From positions 682,001 to 746,000 of the forward strand of contig CAMLMC010000001.1 in NCBI GenBank assembly GCA_946481075.1: 64,000 bases of DNA. Direction: 5' to 3'. Positions 8,226 through 16,511 of this stretch are shown one piece after another. The first letter of the stretch is position 1. The number at the start of each line of letters is the position of its first letter. Position numbers and translations under genes: made by a program. The notes under the pieces are model-generated. The model was not told where the DNA came from. It ran no database searches and worked only from the letters and a program-made list of their open reading frames with translations. The stretch is from an uncultured Alphaproteobacteria bacterium (lineage in GTDB: Bacteria; Pseudomonadota; Alphaproteobacteria; Micavibrionales; Micavibrionaceae).

Positions 8226-9593
8226 ATGACCAAAGACCGTAAAATATACAAACCCAAACCGATTGCCGGATTTCCCGAATGGCTGCCTGAAGAGCGCCTG
8301 GTGGAGCAAAAATGGTTCGACCATATCCGCCGCGTGTTTGAATCCTATGGATATTGCAACATCGAAACGCCGAGCGTGGAAGAACTGGATGTCCTCTCCG
8401 CCAAGGGCGAAGTTGATAAGGAAATCTATGTCATCGAACGCCTGCACAAGGATGAAAACGATGCGAAGGAAGCGCGCCTTGCGTTGCACTTCGACCAGAC
8501 GGTGCCGATGGCGCGGTACGTGGCGATGCGATTCAACGACCTCGTCTTCCCGTTCAAACGGTATCAGATGCAGCGCGTCTGGCGCGGGGAACGCCCGCAA
8601 ATGGGCCGCATGCGCGAATTTTATCAATGCGATATCGACATCATCAATGTCGACAACCTGCCGATCAGCTTTGACGCGGAAGTGGCGTCCGTCATGTATG
8701 AAGTGCTGGAAGGCCTGAATATCGGCAAGGTGCAATTGCGTATCAATAATCGAAAAATCCTGATGGGCTTTTTAGAAAGTTTTGGAATAGAAGATTTTAC
8801 GCCCGTTACAAGAGCAATCGACAAATTGGAAAAAATTGGAAAAGATGAAGTCATAAAGCTTCTCCAAAATGACACCACTCTTTCGAAGGATCAAATCGAC
8901 AACATTTTAGAACTTGTTAGTTTTAAAGGACGCACCGAAAGCGAATTAAGAACACATGTAAGTTCTGTATTTAAAGGATGGGATAATACTACAAGATCCA
9001 TTACAGATGAAACCTTAGTTAATGGGGTTAAAGAGTTAGGAACTGTACTTAATAGCTTGTCACACCTTCCCCAAGATGCGGTTGTCGCCGATCTCTCCAT
9101 CGTCCGCGGGCTCGACTATTACACCGGCACTGTCTACGAAACGCAGCTTCTGGATGTGCCGGAATTCACAGGCTCCGTCTGTTCCGGCGGCCGGTATGAC
9201 GATCTGGCCGGAAGCTATATCAACAAACATTTGCCGGGCGTGGGAATCTCTATCGGCTTCTCGCGCCTCTTCGATGTGATCCGCCAGACGCGGCCCGAAC
9301 TATTGGGCCTTGGCGAAAACGCGCCTAAAGGCCCCGCGCATGTCATGATGACCGTGCCGGAAAATGAATCCGATCGCCCGGCGGCGTATGAAGCCGCACG
9401 CACCCTGCGCAAGAACGGCGTGAATGTCGAAATGTATCACGCGCCGAAGAAAATGGGCGACCAGTTGAAATATGCGAGCAAGAAAGGCCTCCCGTTTGTC
9501 TGGTTCGTACGTGATGGGCAACACCAAGTAAAGAATATGGTCACGCAGGAACAATCCGAAGCGGACCCGACAACATGGAAGGCTGGCGCATGA
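8226..9593 (+). CDS. hisS: Histidyl-tRNA synthetase
   Basis: This class II synthetase charges tRNA-His. The protein has 455 residues, with motif 2 around VWRGERPQMGRMREFYQCD (118-136), the HisRS-specific RGLDYYTG at 294-301 and a C-terminal anticodon-binding domain (about 355-450). The motif LHFDQTVPMARYVA near 87-100 is the longer, eukaryote/archaea-like form. Bases roughly 8745-9070, coding residues about 174-282 (the insertion domain), are much richer in A and T than the flanks: line counts give 35% and 33% GC at 8881-8940 and 8941-9000, against 57% at 9121-9180. AAGAGA precedes the ATG. It overlaps the next gene by four bases. Confidence 0.96.
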   Translation: MTKDRKIYKPKPIAGFPEWLPEERLVEQKWFDHIRRVFESYGYCNIETPSVEELDVLSAKGEVDKEIYVIERLHKDENDAKEARLALHFDQTVPMARYVAMRFNDLVFPFKRYQMQRVWRGERPQMGRMREFYQCDIDIINVDNLPISFDAEVASVMYEVLEGLNIGKVQLRINNRKILMGFLESFGIEDFTPVTRAIDKLEKIGKDEVIKLLQNDTTLSKDQIDNILELVSFKGRTESELRTHVSSVFKGWDNTTRSITDETLVNGVKELGTVLNSLSHLPQDAVVADLSIVRGLDYYTGTVYETQLLDVPEFTGSVCSGGRYDDLAGSYINKHLPGVGISIGFSRLFDVIRQTRPELLGLGENAPKGPAHVMMTVPENESDRPAAYEAARTLRKNGVNVEMYHAPKKMGDQLKYASKKGLPFVWFVRDGQHQVKNMVTQEQSEADPTTWKAGA

Positions 9594-10309
9594 ATTTATT
9601 ACCGTCATTGCGAGGAGGCCAAAGGCCGACGCGGCAATCCATCTTACAATATCTGATGCCCCATCGCAGGCTGGATTGCTTCGTCACTTTGTTCCTCGCA
9701 ATGACGATTCTTATGGGTCCATCTTTCGCCGCCGAAGAATCAAAACCGGAAGCGCCCAAAACCGAAGAAGCAACGGCAGAGGCCGCGCCTGACGCGCCAG
9801 CCGAAAATCCGGGTCGTTACGCGCCGGATTTTTGCGATTTCGAAATCACCTTTCCGGAAAAACCGCACCTCGCGCAGAAATGCCTTCCGGATGGAAAATG
9901 TTACAATCTTCACTCCTACACCATGGTTTATGATCTGCGCACCACGGTCGATGTGTCCGTGACGTGCAACCCGTCAGGCCCCGCCGATTTCAAACGGTAT
10001 AACGAAGCCGTGATGAAGGCCGCCCTTACCGGTATGATTTCGCAGCGCAATCTCGATGATCATCAAATTCAATATCGTGAAGACAAACAAACCCGCTCTG
10101 CCTCCCTTTCCGGCACAGGCACAACCGGAACACAGGATAAAATTTTTACCGCGCAAATATGGGCGGGGCAAAATTCATTGTTCACGGTTCAGGCGGAATT
10201 GATCGGCGGACAACATGAACAAGCGGACGCGGTGTTCAGCGAGATATTGAAGAGCATCAAATTGAAGGATGCGAAGAAACCGGAAACCGTTACGAAGCAA
10301 AAGCCCTGA
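9590..10309 (+). CDS. Secreted protein of unknown function; signal peptide encoded by a palindromic repeat
   Basis: The ATG at 9590 overlaps the hisS stop (ATGA), giving 239 residues; ATG 9656 (residue 23) is an alternative. A hydrophobic stretch (CFVTLFLAMTILMG, 30-43) followed by PSFAAEE suggests signal-peptidase cleavage near residue 47. Most of this region (residues about 5-39) is encoded by the repeat at 9604-9705. The mature protein starts with a Glu/Ala/Pro-rich linker and then has a compact domain with four cysteines (FCDFEI, KCLPDGKCYN, VTCNPSG) that may form disulfides. The family is not recognised. It probably acts in the periplasm. Its end overlaps the convergent sufE by 20 bases. 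Confidence 0.75.
   Translation: MNLLPSLRGGQRPTRQSILQYLMPHRRLDCFVTLFLAMTILMGPSFAAEESKPEAPKTEEATAEAAPDAPAENPGRYAPDFCDFEITFPEKPHLAQKCLPDGKCYNLHSYTMVYDLRTTVDVSVTCNPSGPADFKRYNEAVMKAALTGMISQRNLDDHQIQYREDKQTRSASLSGTGTTGTQDKIFTAQIWAGQNSLFTVQAELIGGQHEQADAVFSEILKSIKLKDAKKPETVTKQKP
9604..9705. repeat. Palindromic element copy 1 (GTCATTGCGAG family), inside a coding region
   Basis: The 13-base ends GTCATTGCGAGGA (9604-9616) and TCCTCGCAATGAC (9693-9705) are perfect inverted repeats. Inner arms carry GGCAATCCATCTTA and GGATTGCTTCGTCAC. Read in reverse complement, it aligns along its length with the copies at 16401-16503 and 20322-20416, so this copy is in the opposite orientation. Unlike those, it lies inside an open reading frame and is translated in frame. 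Confidence 0.93.
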
Positions 10310-10691
10310 TTTTTTCCACCATCGCATAAAACCCGTTGCGGCGGTTTGGCGACAGATGCTCGGCGAGGCCCATTTTCCCGAATTCGGAATCAATATCGAC
10401 GCCCGCAATCTCTTCGGCCTTCAATCCCTCATAGGCTGATAAGACGATATAAACCAACCCCTTGGTGATGTTGCCGTCGCTATCGGCCATGAAATGATAA
10501 CGGCCTTCGCCGTCCTTTTGCGGATACAGCCATACTTTGGAGACGCAGCCTTTGACTTCGTTCGCTTCAACCTTCAGGGCATCGTCCATCGGCGGCAGTT
10601 TCGCGCCAAGATCGATCAAATACTGATAGCGCCCTTCCCAATCGTCGAAGAGCGAAAAATTTTCTACAAGATCGTTTAGCGTATGCAGCAT
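10290..10691 (-). CDS. sufE: SufE-type cysteine desulfurase sulfur acceptor
   Basis: The 133 residues match SufE length. The conserved Cys is C49 in the motif KGCVSKVW (usually GCQSQVW), which takes the persulfide from SufS and passes it to the SufBCD scaffold for iron-sulfur cluster assembly. ADSDGNITKGLVYIVLS and the C-terminal LSPNRRNGF are also typical. No other suf genes are nearby. It is divergent from clpX and its 3' end overlaps the preceding secreted-protein gene. Confidence 0.92.
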   Translation of the reverse strand: MLHTLNDLVENFSLFDDWEGRYQYLIDLGAKLPPMDDALKVEANEVKGCVSKVWLYPQKDGEGRYHFMADSDGNITKGLVYIVLSAYEGLKAEEIAGVDIDSEFGKMGLAEHLSPNRRNGFYAMVEKIRAFAS

Positions 10692-10737
10692 GGTGTCAAA
10701 TTATGGAATTCAGGCTTCTTTAAACATTTCAGCGCTT

Positions 10738-10746
10738 TGATATAAA
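10738..10746 (+). promoter_or_regulatory. Probable extended -10 promoter for clpX
   Basis: TGATATAAA is a near-consensus extended -10 (TGnTATAAT). No good -35 hexamer is seen at the right distance. Transcription from here would begin near 10753, just ahead of the inverted repeat in the leader. Confidence 0.4.
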
Positions 10747-10763
10747 TATAACACTATAGAAAC

Positions 10764-10840
10764 GAAAGATGAATTTTGGATATTTGCCCCTTGCACGAGG
10801 GGAATCCGGAAGCTAGTTTGAATAGTGTGATTCATCTTTC
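10764..10840 (+). promoter_or_regulatory. Nested inverted repeat in the clpX leader
   Basis: GAAAGATGAAT (10764-10774) and ATTCATCTTTC (10830-10840) are perfect 11-base complements. Between them CCCCT (10787-10791) and AGGGG (10798-10802) form a second hairpin. The outer stem ends 24 bases before the clpX ATG, so an RNA containing it would present a closed structure next to the start region. Confidence 0.6.
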
Positions 10841-10864
10841 TTAATACAGGGTTGGGCATAGAAT

Positions 10865-12148
10865 ATGAGCAAAACAGAAAAGACAGACAGCAAGAATACT
10901 CTGTACTGCTCCTTCTGCGGAAAAAGCCAGCATGAGGTGCGAAAGCTCATTGCGGGCCCGAATGTTTTCATCTGCAATGAATGTGTCGAACTCTGCATGG
11001 ATATTATCCGTGAAGAAGACAAATCGCAGATGGTCCGTTCCGGCGAAGGCGTTCCAACCCCGTCCGAAATCAAAAAGGTTCTGGACGATTATGTCATTGG
11101 ACAGGAGCGCGCGAAACGCGTTCTCTCCGTTGCCGTTCACAACCATTATAAACGCCTTGAAAATGGCGGCCATGGTTCCGGCGCGGACGTTGAACTGGCA
11201 AAATCCAACATTCTTCTGGTCGGGCCGACAGGATCGGGTAAAACCCTCCTCGCCCAGACCTTGGCGAAAATCATCGATGTGCCATTCACCATGGCCGATG
11301 CGACAACGCTGACAGAGGCCGGCTATGTCGGCGAAGACGTTGAAAACATCGTCCTGAAACTCTTGCAAGCCTCCGACTACAACGTCGAACGCGCGCAACG
11401 CGGTATCGTTTACATCGATGAAATCGACAAGATTTCCCGCAAAGGTGACAATCCGTCCATCACCCGCGACGTATCGGGCGAAGGCGTTCAACAGGCCTTG
11501 CTGAAACTGATGGAAGGCACCGTGGCCTCCGTTCCTCCGCAAGGCGGACGCAAGCATCCGCAACAGGAATTCCTGCAAGTTGATACAAGCAACATCCTCT
11601 TTATCTGCGGCGGCGCGTTCGCGGGCATCGAAAAAATCCTGGCCAACAAGGGCCGTGGCACAACGATCGGCTTTGGCGCGGATGTAAAAGAACCGAATGC
11701 GCAGGGCGTTGGCGAATTGCTCGGCAAACTGGAGCCTGAAGACCTGCTTAAATTCGGTCTCATTCCCGAATTTGTGGGCCGTCTCCCCGTGTTTGCGACA
11801 CTCGAAGACCTTGACGAGGCCGCACTGGTATCCATCCTGACGGAACCGAAAAACGCGCTCGTGAAACAATATCAACGCCTGTTCGATATGGAAGGCGTGA
11901 AACTGGAATTCTCCGATGAGGCACTGATTGCCGTTGCCAAAAAGGCGATTATTCGCAAGACGGGCGCACGCGGCCTTCGTTCCATCCTTGAAAACATGCT
12001 GATGGATACGATGTACGAAGTGCCGGACAAGGACGATGTTGAAAAAGTCATTGTTTCCAAGGAAACAGTCGATGACAACAAACCGCCGGTCTATGTCATC
12101 TCTGATGGCAAGAAAAAGAAAAAAGAACCAGAGGTCGTAGAGGCCTGA
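10865..12148 (+). CDS. clpX: ClpX, ATP-dependent unfoldase subunit of ClpXP
   Basis: The 427 residues are the usual size. An N-terminal zinc-binding domain has C15, C18, C37 and C40 (YCSFCGK, FICNEC). The AAA+ module has Walker A GPTGSGKT at 120-127, YVGEDVEN, the Walker B region YIDEIDKI and the sensor region. The C-terminal small domain contains [10 protein letters not shown]. ClpX unfolds tagged or regulatory proteins and feeds them to ClpP. The usual partner clpP is not in the window: the upstream neighbour is the divergent sufE. A palindromic leader precedes it and a clear terminator follows. Confidence 0.98.
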   Translation: MSKTEKTDSKNTLYCSFCGKSQHEVRKLIAGPNVFICNECVELCMDIIREEDKSQMVRSGEGVPTPSEIKKVLDDYVIGQERAKRVLSVAVHNHYKRLENGGHGSGADVELAKSNILLVGPTGSGKTLLAQTLAKIIDVPFTMADATTLTEAGYVGEDVENIVLKLLQASDYNVERAQRGIVYIDEIDKISRKGDNPSITRDVSGEGVQQALLKLMEGTVASVPPQGGRKHPQQEFLQVDTSNILFICGGAFAGIEKILANKGRGTTIGFGADVKEPNAQGVGELLGKLEPEDLLKFGLIPEFVGRLPVFATLEDLDEAALVSILTEPKNALVKQYQRLFDMEGVKLEFSDEALIAVAKKAIIRKTGARGLRSILENMLMDTMYEVPDKDDVEKVIVSKETVDDNKPPVYVISDGKKKKKEPEVVEA

Positions 12149-12151
12149 TAA

Positions 12152-12176
12152 AATGGCCCTTTACGGGCCATTTTTA
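12152..12176 (+). terminator. Rho-independent terminator after clpX
   Basis: AATGGCCC pairs with GGGCCATT over a TTTAC loop, followed by TTTTTAT. It lies just past the clpX stop. Confidence 0.88.
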
Positions 12177-12291
12177 TATATCGCGCTATTGACGGCTTCG
12201 GATCATTTTAACTTTCCGTTATCCTTTTTTAAGTACTCTTTCCTGTGTAGCTTTTTCAATAAAATCAATCCGATTCCAAGGAGCCCTGCCA

Positions 12292-13254
12292 ATGGCCCAA
12301 GCACAGCTAAAACCCCATCCGGATAAGAAGTACCGCCTGATTACACGCTCCGATATGGACGGGCTGGTTTGTGCGGTGCTGCTGAAGGAACTCGGCATTA
12401 TCGAAGACATCACCTTCGCGCACCCCAAGGATATGCAGGACGGGCTCGTCGATATAGACAACACGGTTATCACGACGAACCTTCCTTATGTGCCCGGGGT
12501 TTACATGTCGTTCGACCACCACGCCTCCGAAGTGAAGCGGGCGGGTGAGAACAAGAAAGACAACCATGTTATCGATTCCGCCGCGCCATCCGCGGCTCGC
12601 GTCGTTTACAATTATTTCGGCGGCAAGGACGCCTTCCCCGACATCGCCGATGACATGATGGCGGCGGTGGACAAGGCCGACTCCGCCCAATTCTCCCGCG
12701 AAGATATTCTTGATCCATCCGGCTGGGAACTGCTTAGCTTTATCATGGATGCGCGCACCGGCCTTGGCCGTTTTCGTGACTTCAACATCTCCAACTATCA
12801 ACTCATGATGAAACTCATCGACGCCGTGCGTGAACATAACAGCATCGACGAAATCCTCGCCCTGCCCGATGTGAAGGAACGCGTTGACCTTTACAACACT
12901 CACAATATGAAGGCGCGGGAACAGATTGAACGCTGCTCCACGCTCGAAGACAATCTGATCCGCCTTGACTTGCGCAATGAAGAAACGATCTGGGCGGCCA
13001 ACCGCTTCCTGATCTATGCGCTGTTCCCCCGTGCCAATATTTCCATGCATATCATGTGGGGCAAAAACAAACAGAACACCGTACTCGCCATCGGCAAATC
13101 CATCCTGAACCGCACCAGCAACACAAAGGTCGGCGAACTTTGCCTCAAATATGGTGGCGGCGGGCATGATGCGGCGGGAACCTGTCAGATCGACAATTTA
13201 AAGGCCGATGAGAAGATCGCGGAAATCAGCAAGATCATCACGACGGATGGTTAA
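12292..13254 (+). CDS. DHH/DHHA1 family phosphoesterase
   Basis: The protein has 320 residues. Metal-binding motifs of the DHH superfamily are present: D21 and D23 in RSDMDGL, then FDHH at 74-77 followed by ASE, and a C-terminal DHHA1 motif GGGGHDAAGT near 287-296. These enzymes hydrolyse phosphodiester or phosphoanhydride bonds in substrates such as oligoribonucleotides, pAp, cyclic dinucleotides or polyphosphate. Which substrate applies here cannot be decided from sequence alone. The start is supported by AAGGAG at 12278-12283. It is a single gene between two terminators. Confidence 0.85.
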   Translation: MAQAQLKPHPDKKYRLITRSDMDGLVCAVLLKELGIIEDITFAHPKDMQDGLVDIDNTVITTNLPYVPGVYMSFDHHASEVKRAGENKKDNHVIDSAAPSAARVVYNYFGGKDAFPDIADDMMAAVDKADSAQFSREDILDPSGWELLSFIMDARTGLGRFRDFNISNYQLMMKLIDAVREHNSIDEILALPDVKERVDLYNTHNMKAREQIERCSTLEDNLIRLDLRNEETIWAANRFLIYALFPRANISMHIMWGKNKQNTVLAIGKSILNRTSNTKVGELCLKYGGGGHDAAGTCQIDNLKADEKIAEISKIITTDG

Positions 13255-13289
13255 TTAAGCCACGCTACAGATAAGATACAAAAGTAAAA

Positions 13290-13317
13290 GGAAAGCCCGC
13301 GCTTTCCTTTTTTTTTT
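13290..13317. terminator. Terminator between the DHH gene and the convergent ankyrin-like gene
   Basis: GGAAAGC (13290-13296) and GCTTTCC (13301-13307) flank a 4-base loop, followed by ten T. On the minus strand the stem is followed by TTTTACTTTTG, so it may serve both converging genes. Confidence 0.88.
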
Positions 13318-13981
13318 AAACAACCGGTGTAAAATCGCCTATCTCCAGCGGGATGGGCGAACGCTCTATTTCCCCGACCAAGCTAAAGACCAGCTTTCGC
13401 CCTTCTCTGGTCACACCACCCTGCGCACGGTTAACCCTGTCCATGAATTTATCGTCTGCATAGACCTTTATCATATCGGCACCTGCACTATGAAGCACAT
13501 CGGCAATCTTCAATCTGTTGTTCAAAACCGCCTGTTTGAAACATTCGTCGTCATGACAATTCACGTCGACCGAAGGATTGCGCAGGCTGACAATTACACC
13601 GTGAATATTGTCTTGTAGAATGCTGCGAAGCAGAAGGCCATTGGCGCGTTCGGACAAATCTATCTTCATGCTTTCTTCGTTAAGCTCGGCAACACGATGT
13701 AAGATTGCCTGTTGAAACTCGTCTTGCTCATAGCCGACTGCCATAAACAATGCCTTGTTGAGGGCACGCGCGGTATTGCGTCTATGCCCTAGAACCATGT
13801 TGAATTTAATAATGTCGTTTTCAACAATAGCGTCACACAACGCCCTACCCGGATCGGCAATCATACTCGCAGTCATCCTTTTATTGTCGTTATCGGCGTT
13901 TTGAACTCTCGATTTTGAATGCCCGTTAAAAATGCGGGACTTTATGTCGTCGCTCGTGCCGTCTAGGTACTCGAAACTCAT
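13316..13981 (-). CDS. Probable ankyrin-like repeat protein
   Basis: The protein has 221 residues. From about residue 45 it shows helix-turn-helix units of ankyrin spacing: ALCDAIVENDIIKFNMVLGH, LLLRSILQDNIHGVIVSL followed by VDVNCHD, and CFKQAVLNNRLKIADVLHSAGADM. The last is a good match to the second half of an ankyrin consensus. The N-terminal 40 residues are polar and probably disordered, and no signal peptide or membrane segment is seen. Ankyrin repeats mediate protein binding, but the partner is unknown. The 5' region (13982-14079) is A/T-rich. It is convergent with the DHH gene. Confidence 0.6.
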   Translation of the reverse strand: MSFEYLDGTSDDIKSRIFNGHSKSRVQNADNDNKRMTASMIADPGRALCDAIVENDIIKFNMVLGHRRNTARALNKALFMAVGYEQDEFQQAILHRVAELNEESMKIDLSERANGLLLRSILQDNIHGVIVSLRNPSVDVNCHDDECFKQAVLNNRLKIADVLHSAGADMIKVYADDKFMDRVNRAQGGVTREGRKLVFSLVGEIERSPIPLEIGDFTPVV

Positions 13982-14079
13982 TTTTTCACCTTGCGACCTT
14001 TCATAGATAATTTTGCATATTATTGCAATATGAAAATTAAAGGGCTTGTTTTTTCCTTTTAAAAACTGAATGTTAGCCT

Positions 14080-15504
14080 ATGAGCAAAACATCCACCGCT
14101 ATCGTCTGGTTCCGTCAGGATCTGCGCCTGTCCGATAATCCCGCCCTCCACGCGGCCGCGTCTTCCGGCGCGAAGGTGGTGCCAGTTTACATCCTCGATG
14201 ATGAAAATGCCAAATCGCATAAGATGGGCGCGGCAAGCCGCGTATGGCTCCATCATTCTCTTCATGCACTGAACCACAGTTTAAGCGGCGGCCTTGTCAT
14301 TCTAAAGGGCGATGCCTTAAAAACCCTCACCGCCTTCGCACAGAAAATAAACGCTGATACGGTTTACTGGAACCGCTGTTACGAACCATGGCGGATTCAG
14401 CGGGACAAGCTGATCAAAGATGGCTTGAGCGATGTCGATATCGAAGCGCGGAGTTTCAACGGCTCGTTGCTATGGGAACCGTGGGAAGTGACCAAGGCCG
14501 ATGGTCTGCCTTATAGAGTATTCACACCATTCTATACGAAGGGTTGCCTGAACGCCGAAGAACCGCGCAAACCGCTTCCCAAACCTTCATCCATTCAATT
14601 CGCCAAAGTTGAAACGCATCTATCCATCGATGACCTTTCCCTATTGCCCATCAAACCTGAACCGCGCTGGGATACGGGCATGGTCGAACATTGGGATATT
14701 GGCGAAGACGGCGCGCAAAAGGCGCTTCAAAAATTTATCGCACAGGGTTTGGACGATTATAAAACCGGGCGTGACTTTCCGGCGAAACCCTCCGTCTCCC
14801 GCCTGTCACCGCATTTGCATTTCGGGGAAATTTCACCCAATCAGGCATGGCACGCGGTGAAGGCAAACCACAACGGCGCAAACGCCGATACATTCTTGAA
14901 AGAACTCGGATGGCGGGAATTTTCCTATTCGCTGCTCTATCATTTTCCCGCCTTGCCGGACAAAAACTTTCAGGCGCAGTTCGATAAATTCCCGTGGGAC
15001 AAAAATCCCGCGGCTCTACACGCATGGCAACGCGGGCAAACAGGATACCCGATTGTCGATGCGGCAATGCGCGAGCTTTGGGCGACTGGTTATATGCACA
15101 ACCGCGCGCGGATGATTGTCGGCTCGTTTCTTTGCAAACATCTGCTCACCCATTGGCACGAAGGGGAACGCTGGTTCTGGGATTGCCTGTTCGATGCGGA
15201 TCTTGCGAGCAATTCCGCCAGTTGGCAATGGATTGCGGGGACAGGCGCTGACGCCGCCCCCTATTTCCGCGTTTTCAACCCGATCATTCAAGGCGAAAAA
15301 TTTGATCCCGATGGGACCTATGTCCGCCGCTGGGTGCCGGAACTGGCGAAGATGCCTGACAAATACCTGCACAAACCATGGGAGGCCCCGCCTCTGGAAT
15401 TACAGGCGGCGGGTGTCACGCTCGGCAAAACCTATCCAAAGCCGGTTGTTGATCATGGTGAAGCCCGCAACCGCGCCCTTGAGGCCTTTGCCAAGACGAA
15501 GTAG
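14080..15504 (+). CDS. phrB: Deoxyribodipyrimidine photolyase
   Basis: The protein has 474 residues, as in class I cyclobutane pyrimidine dimer photolyases. The N-terminal Rossmann-like antenna domain begins AIVWFRQDLRLSDNPAL. The C-terminal FAD domain contains RLSPHLHFGEISP, WREFSYSLL, GQTGYPIVDAAMREL, GYMHNRARMIVGSFL and DADLASNSASWQWIAG, the residues holding the U-shaped FAD and the electron-transfer tryptophans. It repairs UV dimers using blue light. The next gene starts 9 bases later and may be cotranscribed. Confidence 0.96.
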   Translation: MSKTSTAIVWFRQDLRLSDNPALHAAASSGAKVVPVYILDDENAKSHKMGAASRVWLHHSLHALNHSLSGGLVILKGDALKTLTAFAQKINADTVYWNRCYEPWRIQRDKLIKDGLSDVDIEARSFNGSLLWEPWEVTKADGLPYRVFTPFYTKGCLNAEEPRKPLPKPSSIQFAKVETHLSIDDLSLLPIKPEPRWDTGMVEHWDIGEDGAQKALQKFIAQGLDDYKTGRDFPAKPSVSRLSPHLHFGEISPNQAWHAVKANHNGANADTFLKELGWREFSYSLLYHFPALPDKNFQAQFDKFPWDKNPAALHAWQRGQTGYPIVDAAMRELWATGYMHNRARMIVGSFLCKHLLTHWHEGERWFWDCLFDADLASNSASWQWIAGTGADAAPYFRVFNPIIQGEKFDPDGTYVRRWVPELAKMPDKYLHKPWEAPPLELQAAGVTLGKTYPKPVVDHGEARNRALEAFAKTK

Positions 15505-15513
15505 GATTGAACG

Positions 15514-16398
15514 ATGATAAAGCCTCCTGCTCTCAAACTCGGTGACACAATCGGCATTATGGCGCCAAGCAGCCGCGTGGAAAAATCCGACATCGATGCA
15601 TGCGAATTGTTCCTGCACGCGCACGGATTCAAAACCTTCGTCCATCCGCAAACGTTTGAACGTCTGCACCAGTCGGCGGGGACGAACGAACAAAAACGCG
15701 ATGCCCTCCATGACCTCGTGAAAAACCCCGACATCGCCGCCATCTTTTTTGCGACAGGCGGCAACCGCGCGCTTCATCTTCTGGACCTGCTCGATTTTTC
15801 GCTCATCCGCGCCAATCCGAAAATCTATATGGGCTTTAGCGACAATACCGCGCTGCTGAACGCCATCACGGCGCGCACAGGAATCGTTACCTATCACGGC
15901 CCCACCGCGAAACGTCTGCCGACAACACCGCAGGCGGAATTCAATCTGCGTTTCCTGAAAGGCGAAGAAGACACAATCCCCCTCACCGGCGCGCATATCC
16001 TGCACAAAGGCCATGCGGAAGGCTGGCTGATCGGCGGGAATATTTCGCTGTTCCAATATCTCATCCACTCCGGCGACATGCCGGATGCGACAGGCGCGAT
16101 TTTGTTTCTTGAGGATTGCTATGAAGAATGGAGCCGCATCGACCGCGACTTCTGCTTCCTCCGCCGCTCCGGCGTGCTGGATAAAATCAGCGGGCTCGTG
16201 CTGGGGCAATTCACCCATATGGTGGATACAGGCACGCCGTTCGGCTTTACGTTCGAAGATATCATCGCCGAACACACGGCGGGCTTGAAAATCCCCGTCC
16301 TGACCAATGCGCCTTTTGGCCATGATCCCGCGCTGAATTACATTATGCCGATCGGGCAAAAAGTTGAGCTGTCTGATACAACACTTCACCTTTTATAA
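15514..16398 (+). CDS. LD-carboxypeptidase, S66 (LdcA/MccF) family
   Basis: The 294-residue protein shows the S66 Ser-Glu-His pattern: nucleophile S109 in MGFSDNTALL, a glutamate in FLEDCYEEW, and a C-terminal His in APFGHDPAL. The N-terminal LKLGDTIGIMAPSS and the later TYHGP are family markers. Members cleave the L,D bond of murein tetrapeptides during peptidoglycan recycling, or inactivate microcin C-like compounds; the murein role is more likely by default. AGGATTG lies before the ATG. A palindromic repeat begins two bases after its stop. Confidence 0.9.
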   Translation: MIKPPALKLGDTIGIMAPSSRVEKSDIDACELFLHAHGFKTFVHPQTFERLHQSAGTNEQKRDALHDLVKNPDIAAIFFATGGNRALHLLDLLDFSLIRANPKIYMGFSDNTALLNAITARTGIVTYHGPTAKRLPTTPQAEFNLRFLKGEEDTIPLTGAHILHKGHAEGWLIGGNISLFQYLIHSGDMPDATGAILFLEDCYEEWSRIDRDFCFLRRSGVLDKISGLVLGQFTHMVDTGTPFGFTFEDIIAEHTAGLKIPVLTNAPFGHDPALNYIMPIGQKVELSDTTLHLL

Positions 16399-16400
16399 TC

Positions 16401-16503
16401 GTCATTCCGAGGAACGCAGTGACGAAGCAATCCAGCTTACGGCGCTTATTGATAGAATACAGGATGGAGTGCCACGTCGGCCTATAGGCCTCCTCGCAAT
16501 GAC
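16401..16503. repeat. Palindromic element copy 2 (GTCATTGCGAG family)
   Basis: The ends are GTCATTCCGAGGA (16401-16413) and TCCTCGCAATGAC (16491-16503), complementary with one mismatch. The inner sequence GACGAAGCAATCCAGC matches the reverse complement of copy 1. It fills the space between two convergent genes, where its RNA hairpin could act as a transcript end. Confidence 0.93.
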
Positions 16504-16511
16504 AAAACGCT

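Noticed and set aside
10841..11875. 344-codon minus-strand open frame opposite clpX
   Set aside because: It is a shadow of clpX; no ribosome binding site or family feature.
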